A stretch of DNA of 64,000 nucleotides, from the NCBI GenBank assembly GCA_046328335.1, contig JAXLWU010000004.1, positions 194,775-258,774 of the forward strand, written 5' to 3'. Origin of the DNA: JACCXM01 sp046328335. Lineage in GTDB: Bacteria; Chloroflexota; Chloroflexia; Thermomicrobiales; UBA6265. This document shows positions 25,284 to 33,048 of the stretch, piece by piece. The notes under the pieces are model-generated. The model was not told the origin of the DNA. It did no database searches and saw nothing but the letters and a program-made list of their open reading frames with translations. Both the position numbers and the translations under genes were made by a program. Positions within the stretch are counted from its first letter, which is position 1. Each line of letters starts with the position of its first letter.

Positions 25284-27536
25284 ATGACTGAGTCAACGAA
25301 CGGTGCGTCAGGTGCCCGCGGGTCTTCCGGCCGCCCTCCGACTCCTGCCCCCCAACACCCGACACCTGACGCCCGACACCTCACCCCTGACTCCCGACTC
25401 CTGACTCCTGACTCCGTGGTCGTCCGCGGCGCCTGCCCACACGACTGCCCGGACACCTGTGCCACCCTGGTCGAAGTGCGCGACGGACGCGCCGTCTCGT
25501 TTCGTGGCGATCCCGACCATCCCATTACGCAGGGCTGGCTCTGCGCCAAGGTGCGGCCCTATCTCGACCGCGTCTATGCCCCCGATCGCCTGCTCTACCC
25601 GCTGCGCCGGGTCAGTGCCAAAGGCGGCGGGGAATGGGCGCGCATCTCCTGGGATGAAGCGATCGCCGAGATAACCGGACGCTGGCAGGGGATCATTGCC
25701 GAGCATGGCGCCGCGGCGATTCTCCCCTACTCGTTCAGCGGCACCCTCGGGCTGGTCCAGATCGGCGTCGCGGGGATTCGCTTCTGGGGCCGCATGGGCG
25801 CCTGCGGCCTGCAGCGCTCGATCTGCGGCGCCGCCGCGGAAACGGCCGTGCGGGCGACCGTCGGCGGCCGCCTCGCGCCCGACATGCGCGATGTGCCGCA
25901 CAGCCGGATGATCATCCTCTGGGGGAGCAATCCCGCCAGCACGTCGCCCCACTTCATGCCGTTCCTGCGGCAAGCGCAGCGGGCCGGGGCCTACGTCGTC
26001 GTCATCGATCCGCGACGCACCACCACCGCCCGCTCCGCCGACGAGCATCTGCAACCGCGGCCGGCGACGGACGGCGCGCTGGCGCTCGGGTTGATGCACG
26101 TGCTCTTCCGCGATCGTCTCCATGATGAGGCCTGGCTACAGGCCCATGGGCACGGTTGGGAGGACCTGCGCGACCGGGCGATGGCGTATCCGCCGGAACG
26201 GGTCGCCGCGATCACCGGCATTCCCGAGGATCGCATCGTCGCCCTGGCGCACCGCTACGGCACGGTCAAACCGGCCTTGTTGAAGTTCACCGATGGCGTG
26301 CAGCGCCACGGCAACGGTGGCCAGACCAGCCGCACGCTGACCTGCCTTCCCGCTGTGGTCGGGCAGATCGGCGTGCGCGGCGGCGGTCTCTTCTATTCCA
26401 CCTCGGACTACGCCCACTGGAATGGCGACGCCGTCAGTCATCGCGCCGAATGCCCGCCGGAACCACGCAAGGTCAACATGAACCGCCTCGGCGCCGCGCT
26501 CACCGGCGAAGTGAACGATCCGCCGATCATGAGTCTCTATGTCTTCGCCGCCAACCCGGTCTCGGCCAGTCCGAACTCCGGCAAGATCATCGCGGGGTTG
26601 CTGCGCGACGATCTCTTCACCGTCGTCCATGAGCAGTTCATGACCGATACGGCGCGGTATGCCGATATCGTCCTGCCCGCGACGACGCAACTGGAGCAGG
26701 TCGATCTGCACCGCCCCTACGGGCAGCGCCATCTCCAGTACAACCACGCCGCCATCGCCCCGCTCGGCGAGGCAAAGAGCAACTGGGACGTCATGCGGTT
26801 GCTCGCGGCAGGGATGGGCTACACCGAACCGTGGCTGCACCAGGAGGTGGACGACATCCTCGACGAAATCATCGAGGCGTCGCGGCCGCACAATGCAACC
26901 CTGACCGGCATCACCCTGGAGCGGCTCCGGGCCGAGGGCACCGTGCCCTACTTCTTCGCGGAAGGCGGCGACGTGCCCTACGCCGACGGCGTTTTCCCCA
27001 CGCCGTCCGGTAAAGCCGAATTGCGCTGCGAGGCGATGGCCGCCCACGGCCTCGATCCCATCCCCGATTACGCGCCCCCGGCCGAATTTCTCGCCGGACT
27101 CGAGCCGGATGACGCGGGCAACCCGCCGCTGGTCCTGCTGACCGGCGCGCCCCATCACTTCGTCAGCACCTCGATGGCCAATCAGCCGGCGCTGGTGGCG
27201 AAGGAAGGAACGCCGTTCATCGAGATCAATCCAGACGATGCGGCAAAGCGCGGCGTGTCCCACGGCGACGACGTGATCGTGGCGAACGGCCGCGGCTGGT
27301 GTACCCTGCGCGCCGTCGTCACCGATGATGTGCCGCCCGGCGTCACCGTCTCGCCCAAGGGGCGCTGGGCGTCGCTCTCGCCCGACCGGCGCAGCGTCAA
27401 CTGGCTGGCGCCGGACGCCGTCGCCGATCTCGCCGGGCAGAGTACCTTCCACTCCAATCTCGTCCACGTCCGGCCCGCGCGGCCGCATCCGGATCACGCC
27501 GACGCGGACCGCATCCTGACCGCCGTCGCCGACTGA
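25284..27536 (+). CDS. Molybdopterin-dependent oxidoreductase (formate-dehydrogenase/DMSO-reductase superfamily)
   Basis: A 750-residue protein. ATG has AGGAGG eight bases upstream. Residues 1-46 are low complexity (TPDSRLLTPDS) encoded by simple repeats. Then GACPHDCPDTC with C51, C55, C59 and C87 binds a [4Fe-4S] cluster, followed by the molybdopterin domains (GRMGACGLQRSICGAAAET, WGSNPAST, VIDPRRTTTARSAD, RHGNGGQTSRTL) and a C-terminal dinucleotide-binding domain (LTGAPHHFVSTSMANQP, WCTLRAVVTDDVPPG). The Cys in RSICGAAA is the probable metal ligand (inference). No Tat signal is seen, so it is likely cytosolic. No electron-transfer subunit is adjacent; the substrate is unknown. Confidence 0.88.
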   Translation: MTESTNGASGARGSSGRPPTPAPQHPTPDARHLTPDSRLLTPDSVVVRGACPHDCPDTCATLVEVRDGRAVSFRGDPDHPITQGWLCAKVRPYLDRVYAPDRLLYPLRRVSAKGGGEWARISWDEAIAEITGRWQGIIAEHGAAAILPYSFSGTLGLVQIGVAGIRFWGRMGACGLQRSICGAAAETAVRATVGGRLAPDMRDVPHSRMIILWGSNPASTSPHFMPFLRQAQRAGAYVVVIDPRRTTTARSADEHLQPRPATDGALALGLMHVLFRDRLHDEAWLQAHGHGWEDLRDRAMAYPPERVAAITGIPEDRIVALAHRYGTVKPALLKFTDGVQRHGNGGQTSRTLTCLPAVVGQIGVRGGGLFYSTSDYAHWNGDAVSHRAECPPEPRKVNMNRLGAALTGEVNDPPIMSLYVFAANPVSASPNSGKIIAGLLRDDLFTVVHEQFMTDTARYADIVLPATTQLEQVDLHRPYGQRHLQYNHAAIAPLGEAKSNWDVMRLLAAGMGYTEPWLHQEVDDILDEIIEASRPHNATLTGITLERLRAEGTVPYFFAEGGDVPYADGVFPTPSGKAELRCEAMAAHGLDPIPDYAPPAEFLAGLEPDDAGNPPLVLLTGAPHHFVSTSMANQPALVAKEGTPFIEINPDDAAKRGVSHGDDVIVANGRGWCTLRAVVTDDVPPGVTVSPKGRWASLSPDRRSVNWLAPDAVADLAGQSTFHSNLVHVRPARPHPDHADADRILTAVAD

Positions 27537-27557
27537 CGCGTCCCTGGAGCAACGCTC

Positions 27558-28133
27558 ATGGCTACCTCGCCGACCATCGTCGCATACGATCGCCCCCTCA
27601 CCTACGACGATCTGCTCGCCATGCCCGACGACGGCCTGCGCCGCGAGATCATCAACGGAGAGTTGATCGTGAATCCTGCGCCAGAAGCCAATCACCAACG
27701 CATCCTGGGCTCCATCTACCGTCTCCTCGATGACTATGCCCTCGAAACACACCGGGGCGAAGTCTTCATGGCGCCGTTCGACGTGATCCTCACCCGGTTC
27801 GATGCGGTTCAACCCGATCTCGTATTCCTTCTCGCGTCGCATGGGCGAGTGCCAGATCATGATCACGCAATCAACTATCCACCCGATGTAGCGGTCGAAA
27901 TTCTCTCCCCCTCGTCACGCGGCACCGACCGGGTGCGCAAGATGGCGCTCTACGCTCGTGCGGGGGTCCCCGAGTACTGGCTCGCCGATCCCGCGCAGCG
28001 CGTCCTGACCGTCCATCATCTCCAGGGTGACGAGTACATCACTGCCGCTCCAGACGCCGACGGCGTGCTCGAATCGCGCGTGCTGCCGGGGTTGCGCGTC
28101 GATCCTCGCCTTGTTTTCGCTCGCCTCGGCTGA
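27558..28133 (+). CDS. Uma2 family endonuclease-like protein
   Basis: A 191-residue protein with the Uma2 (DUF820) pattern: PLTYDDLLAMPDDGLRREII at the start, the GELIVNPAP turn, VQPDLVFLL and VAVEILSPSSRGTDRVRKM with the PD-(D/E)xK-type acidic and Lys residues, then LYARAGVPEYWLADP. The family has a restriction-endonuclease fold; its biological targets are unknown and it is strongly expanded in Chloroflexota and cyanobacteria. It follows the oxidoreductase by 21 bases and precedes a close paralogue, so the three may share a transcript. The CTGGAGCAACGC leader is shared with the next gene. Confidence 0.85.
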   Translation: MATSPTIVAYDRPLTYDDLLAMPDDGLRREIINGELIVNPAPEANHQRILGSIYRLLDDYALETHRGEVFMAPFDVILTRFDAVQPDLVFLLASHGRVPDHDHAINYPPDVAVEILSPSSRGTDRVRKMALYARAGVPEYWLADPAQRVLTVHHLQGDEYITAAPDADGVLESRVLPGLRVDPRLVFARLG

Positions 28134-28174
28134 CTGAACGCTCCGCCCTCTGATTGACATTTCTGGAGCAACGC

Positions 28175-28732
28175 ATGATCAGCACTGTCAGGCCGCTGAC
28201 GTACGACGATCTGAAAGTGATGCCGGAGGACGGGCTGCGGCGTGAGATCATCGGCGGAGAAATGATCGTGAATCCGGCGCCGCGCCGAGAGCATCAGGAA
28301 GTCTCGGCAAACCTCGACTGGCTGTTGCAACGGCATCTCCGTTCCACCGGCTGGGGCCGCGTGTACACGCACCCGGTCGACGTCTGGCTTGGGCGGAACG
28401 ACATCGTCCAACCTGATCTGGTCGTCATCCGCGAAGCGCGGCTGGCCAGCTATCAGCCGGAGGGGATCGTGACCGCTCCTCCTGATCTCGTCGTCGAGGT
28501 CATCTCACCTGGCACCCGCGGCACCGACCGGGTGCGCAAGATGGCGCTCTATGCCCGCGCGGGCGTCCCCGAATACTGGCTGGTCGATCCCCAGCAGCGG
28601 ACGATCGAGATCGGGATGCTCGCGGGCGAGGAGTACGTTCCAGTCATCCCTGGGGCGGACGGCGTATTGACGTCGCGCGTGCTGACGGGGCTCCGCGTCG
28701 ATCCCGCCGAGGTTTTTTCCCGCCTCGACTGA
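28175..28732 (+). CDS. Uma2 family endonuclease-like protein (tandem paralogue)
   Basis: A 185-residue protein from ATG 28175, chosen because the same CTGGAGCAACGC leader precedes the start of the upstream paralogue; a TTG seven codons earlier is in frame. It shows RPLTYDDLKVMPEDGLRREI, GEMIVNPAP, VQPDLVVIREARL, VVEVISPGTRGTDRVRKM and YARAGVPEYWLVDP, the same catalytic pattern. Identity with the first copy is high at the ends and lower in the middle, so this is a tandem duplication that has begun to diverge. Confidence 0.85.
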   Translation: MISTVRPLTYDDLKVMPEDGLRREIIGGEMIVNPAPRREHQEVSANLDWLLQRHLRSTGWGRVYTHPVDVWLGRNDIVQPDLVVIREARLASYQPEGIVTAPPDLVVEVISPGTRGTDRVRKMALYARAGVPEYWLVDPQQRTIEIGMLAGEEYVPVIPGADGVLTSRVLTGLRVDPAEVFSRLD

Positions 28733-28993
28733 GGCGCCGCCCCTGCCGTCATTTCGCGGACATCCTGGCGCCAGCCGCCGCGCGCGTGACAGCAGGCCGG
28801 TCCGCGCTCACGGCTGTATGTTCGGACGCATCTATTCACACGCTCTTGATTCGCCTCCACATCTCTGCTGCTTGATTGTGGAACGTAAAGGCACATTCTT
28901 TCGCTTGTGAAAGGCAGAACTTCGCTGAACAGCTCGAGGGGTCGATTGCGGTAAGATTCCTTCATCTGGGTGAAACAGCAGCGAGGAGACGCC

Positions 28994-29323
28994 ATGAGCA
29001 ACACCGCGCCTGAAGTCCGCGGCCGTCGGGAACCTGAGGACGTTACGCGCCGGGTCTCACTCGCGGCCGTTGGCGCTACGCTCCTCGGCGCTGTGCTCGC
29101 GCCCGGCGCGGCGCGGGCGGGCAAGAAGGGGAAAACCCGGTCCAAGGACAAGTGCAAACAGCAAGGGGTGCAGTGCCGCGCCATCGTCAGCAAAGAGTGC
29201 GGCACCCGTCAGGACTGTCTCGACGAACTCCTCCCCTGTTGCGAATTTCTCGCTCGCTGCGCCGCGCTCAAGGGACTGACTTGCATCGACAATGCCGACA
29301 AGTCCGGCCCGGCGGAACCGTAG
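28994..29323 (+). CDS. Small exported eight-cysteine protein (copy 1)
   Basis: The ATG at 28994 has AGGAG five bases upstream. The 109-residue product has TRR with RR at residues 19-20, a hydrophobic stretch (VSLAAVGATLLGAVLAPGA) ending in ARAG, a Lys-rich linker (KKGKTRSKDK), and then a compact domain with eight cysteines. The spacing is C-x6-C-x7-C-x5-C-x6-CC-x5-C-x7-C, including LPCCEFLARC. I do not recognise a named family. The same spacing occurs in the three following small genes. Eight even-numbered cysteines after an export signal suggest four disulphides in an extracellular protein. Confidence 0.7.
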   Translation: MSNTAPEVRGRREPEDVTRRVSLAAVGATLLGAVLAPGAARAGKKGKTRSKDKCKQQGVQCRAIVSKECGTRQDCLDELLPCCEFLARCAALKGLTCIDNADKSGPAEP

Positions 29324-29356
29324 GGCAACCTGACGCAGCGAGGGAAGGAGCGGACG

Positions 29357-29671
29357 ATGAGCCACGCGAGCCAGGACGAGTTGGAGCAGAACATCCCGCG
29401 CGCCGAACGCCGCCCGATACTCGGATTCCTCGGCGCCGCCGTAGTCGGTGGGCTGCTGAGACTGGCGCCGCCGGCCGCGGCGAAGCCCGGGAAAAAGCCG
29501 CAGGACAAATGTGCGCGGCAGCGCGGCCAGTGCGAAACGTGGATCCGGGGCCGGTGTGCAGACAAGACCAATCCGCGCACGTGCTTCAGCGACCAGGTCA
29601 TCTGCTGTGATTTTCTGGCCCACTGCAAATTTGACTCCTTTGTGACCTGCATCAAGAACATCTCCGGATAG
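29357..29671 (+). CDS. Small exported eight-cysteine protein (copy 2)
   Basis: A 104-residue protein with GGAAGGAG upstream of its ATG. RR stands at residues 18-19 (AERRPILGFLGAAVVGG), then AAAKPGKKPQDK as basic linker. The cysteine domain is C-x6-C-x7-C-x8-C-x6-CC-x5-C-x7-C with VICCDFLAHC, matching copy 1 except for the length of the middle loop. It lies 33 bases after copy 1 and is probably co-transcribed. Function unknown. Confidence 0.7.
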   Translation: MSHASQDELEQNIPRAERRPILGFLGAAVVGGLLRLAPPAAAKPGKKPQDKCARQRGQCETWIRGRCADKTNPRTCFSDQVICCDFLAHCKFDSFVTCIKNISG

Positions 29672-29774
29672 GCCGATTTCGCGCTATCGATGCATCGCGC
29701 CGAAGGGGGTAATTCCGCCATGCGGGGCCGGTTCGGCTGGCGCGATTCGTTCCTGGAGCGGGGCGCACAAGAGG

Positions 29775-30066
29775 TGTCATACGGAATCCGAATGAATGCT
29801 TTGGCATTGAGCCCACTGACCAAGGACCAAAGCCCCGCTTCCGGCTCGACCTGACAGGGGGAGGTAGTGCGATCTTGCCGCGCGAACCCTCACCCCAACC
29901 CCACTCCCGTCGAAATCTCACAAGGGGAGGTACGGTCGAAATTGGGCGTTAGCAGGGCTCCGGGTGGTCCACACTGCCGCCAAAAAGCCCCTCTCCCGGC
30001 TCGACGGGGGACTCCTCCCTCCCGTGGAGGGAGGCTCGGGAGGGAGCCAGGGGTTGGGGTGAGGGG
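29775..30066. repeat. Composite dispersed-repeat region
   Basis: Within the gap between copies 2 and 3 of the small Cys proteins. At 29775-29794 lies TGTCATACGGAATCCGAATG, found with 18 of 20 matches in inverted form at 40988-41007. From 29887 (CCCTCACCCC) to 30066 (GGGGTTGGGGTGAGGGG) lies the larger element shared with 16428-16615 and 21252-21394. No open frame is convincing here. Confidence 0.65.
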
Positions 30067-30126
30067 ACGCTCCCCGAGGAAACGGTAGGCATCATCCGGA
30101 TTCCGGATCATTCGTTACCTCTCGAT

Positions 30127-30148
30127 TGAATTCATCTCTATGAATTCA
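30127..30148. promoter_or_regulatory. Two TGAATTCA palindromes, candidate operator
   Basis: Identical 8-base palindromes at 30127-30134 and 30141-30148, 14 bases apart centre to centre, lie just upstream of the promoter at 30170. Two equally spaced palindromes of this kind suit a dimeric regulator. No partner regulator is known. Confidence 0.35.
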
Positions 30149-30169
30149 TACAGATAATGGTTCTCCCCC

Positions 30170-30198
30170 TTGCTTTGATCTGGCATTCGCGATACTGT
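30170..30198 (+). promoter_or_regulatory. Promoter of the third small Cys-protein gene
   Basis: TTGCTT and TACTGT with a 17-base spacer, about 65 bases before the ATG at 30263, in a locally AT-rich stretch. Confidence 0.5.
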
Positions 30199-30262
30199 GA
30201 CGACGCCGTAAGGTATGACACGGTCGCGTGTCATGTCGTGTTCATCTCGGGTGGGGGATGTC

Positions 30263-30622
30263 ATGGACGACGTGTCCTTCGACGGTCTGGCGCGCCGCGC
30301 CGCGCGGACGTTCGATCGCAAGACCGCGCTCACCATGCTTGGTGGCATGGCCGCGCTGGCGGCAATTCCCGGTGACGATGCGGAGGCGAAATCCTCCGGC
30401 AAGAACGCCAAAAAACGCTGCCAGCAACAGAAACCGGAATGCCTCGCCTTTGTCAAGGACAGAATCTGCAACCGTACGGAAGTCGCGACGGAGGCTGTAG
30501 CCGCGCCCGATACGGAGTGCATCGCCTTCTATAGCCCATGTTGCGATGCGTTCGCGCAATGTCTTGCGGGCGAGGGGTTCGCGTGCCTCCTGCGCCGGCA
30601 ACCCGTGGCCGAACCAGCCTAG
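30263..30622 (+). CDS. Small exported eight-cysteine protein (copy 3)
   Basis: The start MDDVSFDGLARRAARTFDRK carries the export module with RK, not RR, at residues 19-20; an upstream in-frame start was rejected because it breaks this alignment. GGGTGGGGGATGTC precedes the ATG. After the hydrophobic part (LTMLGGMAALAAIPG) and a Lys linker (KSSGKNAKKRC), the cysteines run C-x6-C-x8-C-x16-C-x6-CC-x5-C-x7-C, with SPCCDAFAQC. The product has 119 residues. The third loop is longer than in copies 1 and 2. Own promoter upstream. Confidence 0.7.
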   Translation: MDDVSFDGLARRAARTFDRKTALTMLGGMAALAAIPGDDAEAKSSGKNAKKRCQQQKPECLAFVKDRICNRTEVATEAVAAPDTECIAFYSPCCDAFAQCLAGEGFACLLRRQPVAEPA

Positions 30623-30667
30623 ACCGACCGCGCGCATGCGCACTCATTCCCAGAGGAGGCAATCGAG

Positions 30668-31033
30668 ATGACCGAAACCGCGATGTCGTCGCTCCGCCAA
30701 CAGCTGGCTCGAGCGCTTGACCGGAAAACCTCGCTGCGGCTGCTGGGCATCGCCACGGTGGCGGCGGCAGTGCAGCAGATCCCTGATGCGGAAGCCAAGA
30801 AGGGCAGCGGCGGCAACGCCCTCTGCTACCGCCAGCGCGATCCATGTCTGCTCTTCATCCAGACCCGCTGCCAGCAGCGCAGACTGGCCGCAAACCTGAA
30901 GATTGCGGCGCCGGTCGACACCGTCGAGGAATGTGTCGCCGCGCTGACCAAGTGCTGCGACAAGCTCTCGCGTTGCGAGTTTGGCGACGCCCTGGAATGC
31001 ATGGTGCCGAAACCCGGTGGTCCTCAGAAGTAA
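30668..31033 (+). CDS. Small exported eight-cysteine protein (copy 4)
   Basis: A 121-residue protein with AGAGGAGG before its ATG, 45 bases after copy 3. It begins MTETAMSSLRQQLARALDRK, again with RK at 19-20, then TSLRLLGIATVAAAV and the linker EAKKGSGGN. The cysteine pattern is C-x6-C-x7-C-x20-C-x6-CC-x5-C-x7-C with TKCCDKLSRC. Copies 3 and 4 share the longer middle loop (AAPVDT/AAPDTE), so they are closest to each other. Function unknown. Confidence 0.7.
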   Translation: MTETAMSSLRQQLARALDRKTSLRLLGIATVAAAVQQIPDAEAKKGSGGNALCYRQRDPCLLFIQTRCQQRRLAANLKIAAPVDTVEECVAALTKCCDKLSRCEFGDALECMVPKPGGPQK

Positions 31034-31116
31034 TCTGCACCGAGTCAGGAGTGGCCCGGGCCGGAACGAGCCGAATCGGGACCACGCCTGAACCCATCTT
31101 CCGCAATCACGAACCA

Positions 31117-31144
31117 AGGCGGTCTGGTTAGCCTCAGACCGCCT
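31117..31144. terminator. Hairpin between convergent Cys-protein genes
   Basis: AGGCGGTCTG (31117-31126) pairs exactly with 31135-31144 around an 8-base loop. It stands between the 3' ends of the plus-strand copy 4 and the minus-strand gene ending at 31268, where a two-way terminator would be expected. The nearest T-run on the plus strand (TTCTGTTTTT) is about 17 bases further, so strength is uncertain. Confidence 0.5.
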
Positions 31145-31267
31145 CGGCTTGTAGGTTCATTTCTGTTTTTCAGACCCCGGACGATTGATCGCCGCGGCGG
31201 CGGGACGTACCCATTGATCGATGTTCAGGTCAATCGTAGCCAGTGTCCATTATTGACGGGTCACTGT

Positions 31268-31798
31268 TCAGGCGCAGCACCCATCGAATGGACAACAGTA
31301 CTGAGCGCCATGGACATCGCGGCAGCATTCGCCCGACGTACAGCAAACGCCGGTCTCGTTACAGCAATAGCGCTGATTGCAGCATCCATTACCGCATGGG
31401 TCCATGTTCTCGCCGCAGGCGCTGTTCGGAACGCATTCTCCCGCTTCGGTGTCGCACTGTTCGCCCACGCCGCAGGGTTTGCACTGTTCGCCGTTGAGGG
31501 CGCATTCATCGACATTGATAAACCGCGCGGGACGACAGATCTTGGTACCCTTGCAGCATCCATCGCAGCGGCCGTTCGCTCGGCAGACGCATTTCCCGCC
31601 GGGGCTGCAGTTGAGCCCCGACGGACAATCGCGATCGAGTTTGCATTCAGGTTTCTTCTTGCCGCCTTTTCCACCTTTATTGGCAGCCGTGGCCGATGAT
31701 GTCACCATGCCAAGCAGGGTTGCGGCTGCCAGCGCCGCAAGGGATCGCCGCGATCGCGTGACATGGAGGAGAAGATGGTCAAAACGCTGGCCGTCCAT
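31268..31798 (-). CDS. Exported Cys-rich protein
   Basis: ATG 31798 has AAAGGAG eight bases upstream. The 176-residue product starts MDGQRFDHLLLHVTRSRR (RR at 17-18), then SLAALAAATLLGMVTSSATA and a KGGKGGKKK linker. The rest holds about 30 cysteines: an early CKLDRDCPSGLNC unit, a GGKCVCRANGRCDGCC unit, and a C-terminal run of CC pairs (NGCCNQRYCCNETGVCC, GECCRD, QYCCPFDGCC). The C-terminal part resembles the granulin-like CC ladders of the 44319-45278 protein. Probably a disulphide-rich surface or secreted protein; function unknown. Confidence 0.7.
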   Translation of the reverse strand: MDGQRFDHLLLHVTRSRRSLAALAAATLLGMVTSSATAANKGGKGGKKKPECKLDRDCPSGLNCSPGGKCVCRANGRCDGCCKGTKICRPARFINVDECALNGEQCKPCGVGEQCDTEAGECVPNSACGENMDPCGNGCCNQRYCCNETGVCCTSGECCRDVHGAQYCCPFDGCCA

Positions 31799-32028
31799 CG
31801 TGGCAACTCCTTTGGGGCTCGTACCGGTGAGATGCAAGTGCCTCGACTACATAATATATGCTCTTGACGAATCCGTCTATCTCGACTCTTGTTGCCGGTT
31901 CACAGCGTGCCAATCTGCTCAATTGACATGGCCTGCTCTTCCTTGCGCCGCACACGGCGCCGCGAATGCCACGGCTCATCCGCCGGACTCGCCAGCTCTT
32001 TGCGCGCTGCATCCGATATAGTGCGCGC

Positions 32029-33048
32029 GTGACGCCGCTCCTCGCCGTGAACGCTCTCTCTCTCTGGTACGACGCCGGTGATGGCAAGACCGTGCGCGCG
32101 GTCGATGGCGTCTCCTTCACCATCGAGAAGCGCGGTGAGGCGCTCGGAGTCGTCGGCGAGTCGGGCAGCGGCAAGAGCAGTCTCGCCCTCGCCCTGATGC
32201 GGATGTTGCCCCGCAACACCGCCCGTTACTATGGCTCCGTCCTCCTCGATGGTCAGGAACTGATGACCCTTTCCGCCGATCAGTTCCGGCGAGAAATTCG
32301 CTGGCAACGCATCGCCATGGTCTTCCAGGGCGCGATGAGCGTCCTCAACCCCGTTTTGCGCATCGGGGATCAGATCGCCGAACCGCTTCGCCTGGAAAAC
32401 CGCTACGACAAGCGAGCCGCCGCGGCGCGGGTACGCGAATTGCTGGAGCGGGTCGGATTGGCGCCGGAGATGGCGACGCGCTACCCACATGAACTGAGCG
32501 GCGGTCAGCGGCAACGCGTCGGCATCGCCACGGCGCTGGCCCTCGATCCCGATCTTCTCATCCTGGACGAACCGACCTCCGCGCTCGATGTCAGCGTGCA
32601 GGCGCAGATCATGAACCTGCTCAAGGACCTCAAGGAATCCCCCGGTATCTCAATGCTCTTCATCACCCATGACATTGGCCTGGCGAGCGACCTCTGCGAT
32701 GCGATTGCGGTCACTTATGCCGGGGAGCAGATGGAACTGGGACCGGCGGAGCGCGTGCTGGTGACCCCCCATCACCCGTACACCCAACGCCTGCTCGCCT
32801 CCTTGCCCCGCCTCCACTCCAACGTCCCTCCGACACCGATGCCGGGCGATTCCCCAGACCTCGCCGCGCTTCCCGTCGGCTGCCGGTTCCGCCCACGGTG
32901 CCCGTACCGATTCGAGGCCTGCGTCAACCATCCCCCCCCGATCCCGCTCCCCGATCACGGTCATGTCCGCTGCTGGCTGGACGATCGGGACGTCGCCGGG
33001 GATCGCTTCCGCATGCAACTCCGGGAGCGCGCCAGCCATGGCAGGTGA
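32029..33048 (+). CDS. ABC transporter ATP-binding protein, DppD/OppD type
   Basis: The GTG at 32029 begins where homologues do (PLLAVNALSLWYDAG); an ATG 21 codons upstream is in frame but adds an Arg-rich stretch. No clear ribosome site is seen at either. The product of 339 residues has Walker A GESGSGKSS, signature LSGGQRQRVGIA, Walker B LLILDEPTSALD and the switch His in ITHD. The C-terminal oligo_HPY extension with CRFRPRCPYRFEACVNHPPP is diagnostic of peptide/nickel importers. It overlaps the next ATPase gene by 11 bases. It probably powers the permeases at 23296-25146. Confidence 0.9.
   Translation: MTPLLAVNALSLWYDAGDGKTVRAVDGVSFTIEKRGEALGVVGESGSGKSSLALALMRMLPRNTARYYGSVLLDGQELMTLSADQFRREIRWQRIAMVFQGAMSVLNPVLRIGDQIAEPLRLENRYDKRAAAARVRELLERVGLAPEMATRYPHELSGGQRQRVGIATALALDPDLLILDEPTSALDVSVQAQIMNLLKDLKESPGISMLFITHDIGLASDLCDAIAVTYAGEQMELGPAERVLVTPHHPYTQRLLASLPRLHSNVPPTPMPGDSPDLAALPVGCRFRPRCPYRFEACVNHPPPIPLPDHGHVRCWLDDRDVAGDRFRMQLRERASHGR

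Noticed and set aside
26136..27866. 576-codon frame antisense to the molybdopterin oxidoreductase, and similar ones over the permease and dehydrogenase genes
   Set aside because: Mirror frames of strongly supported genes.
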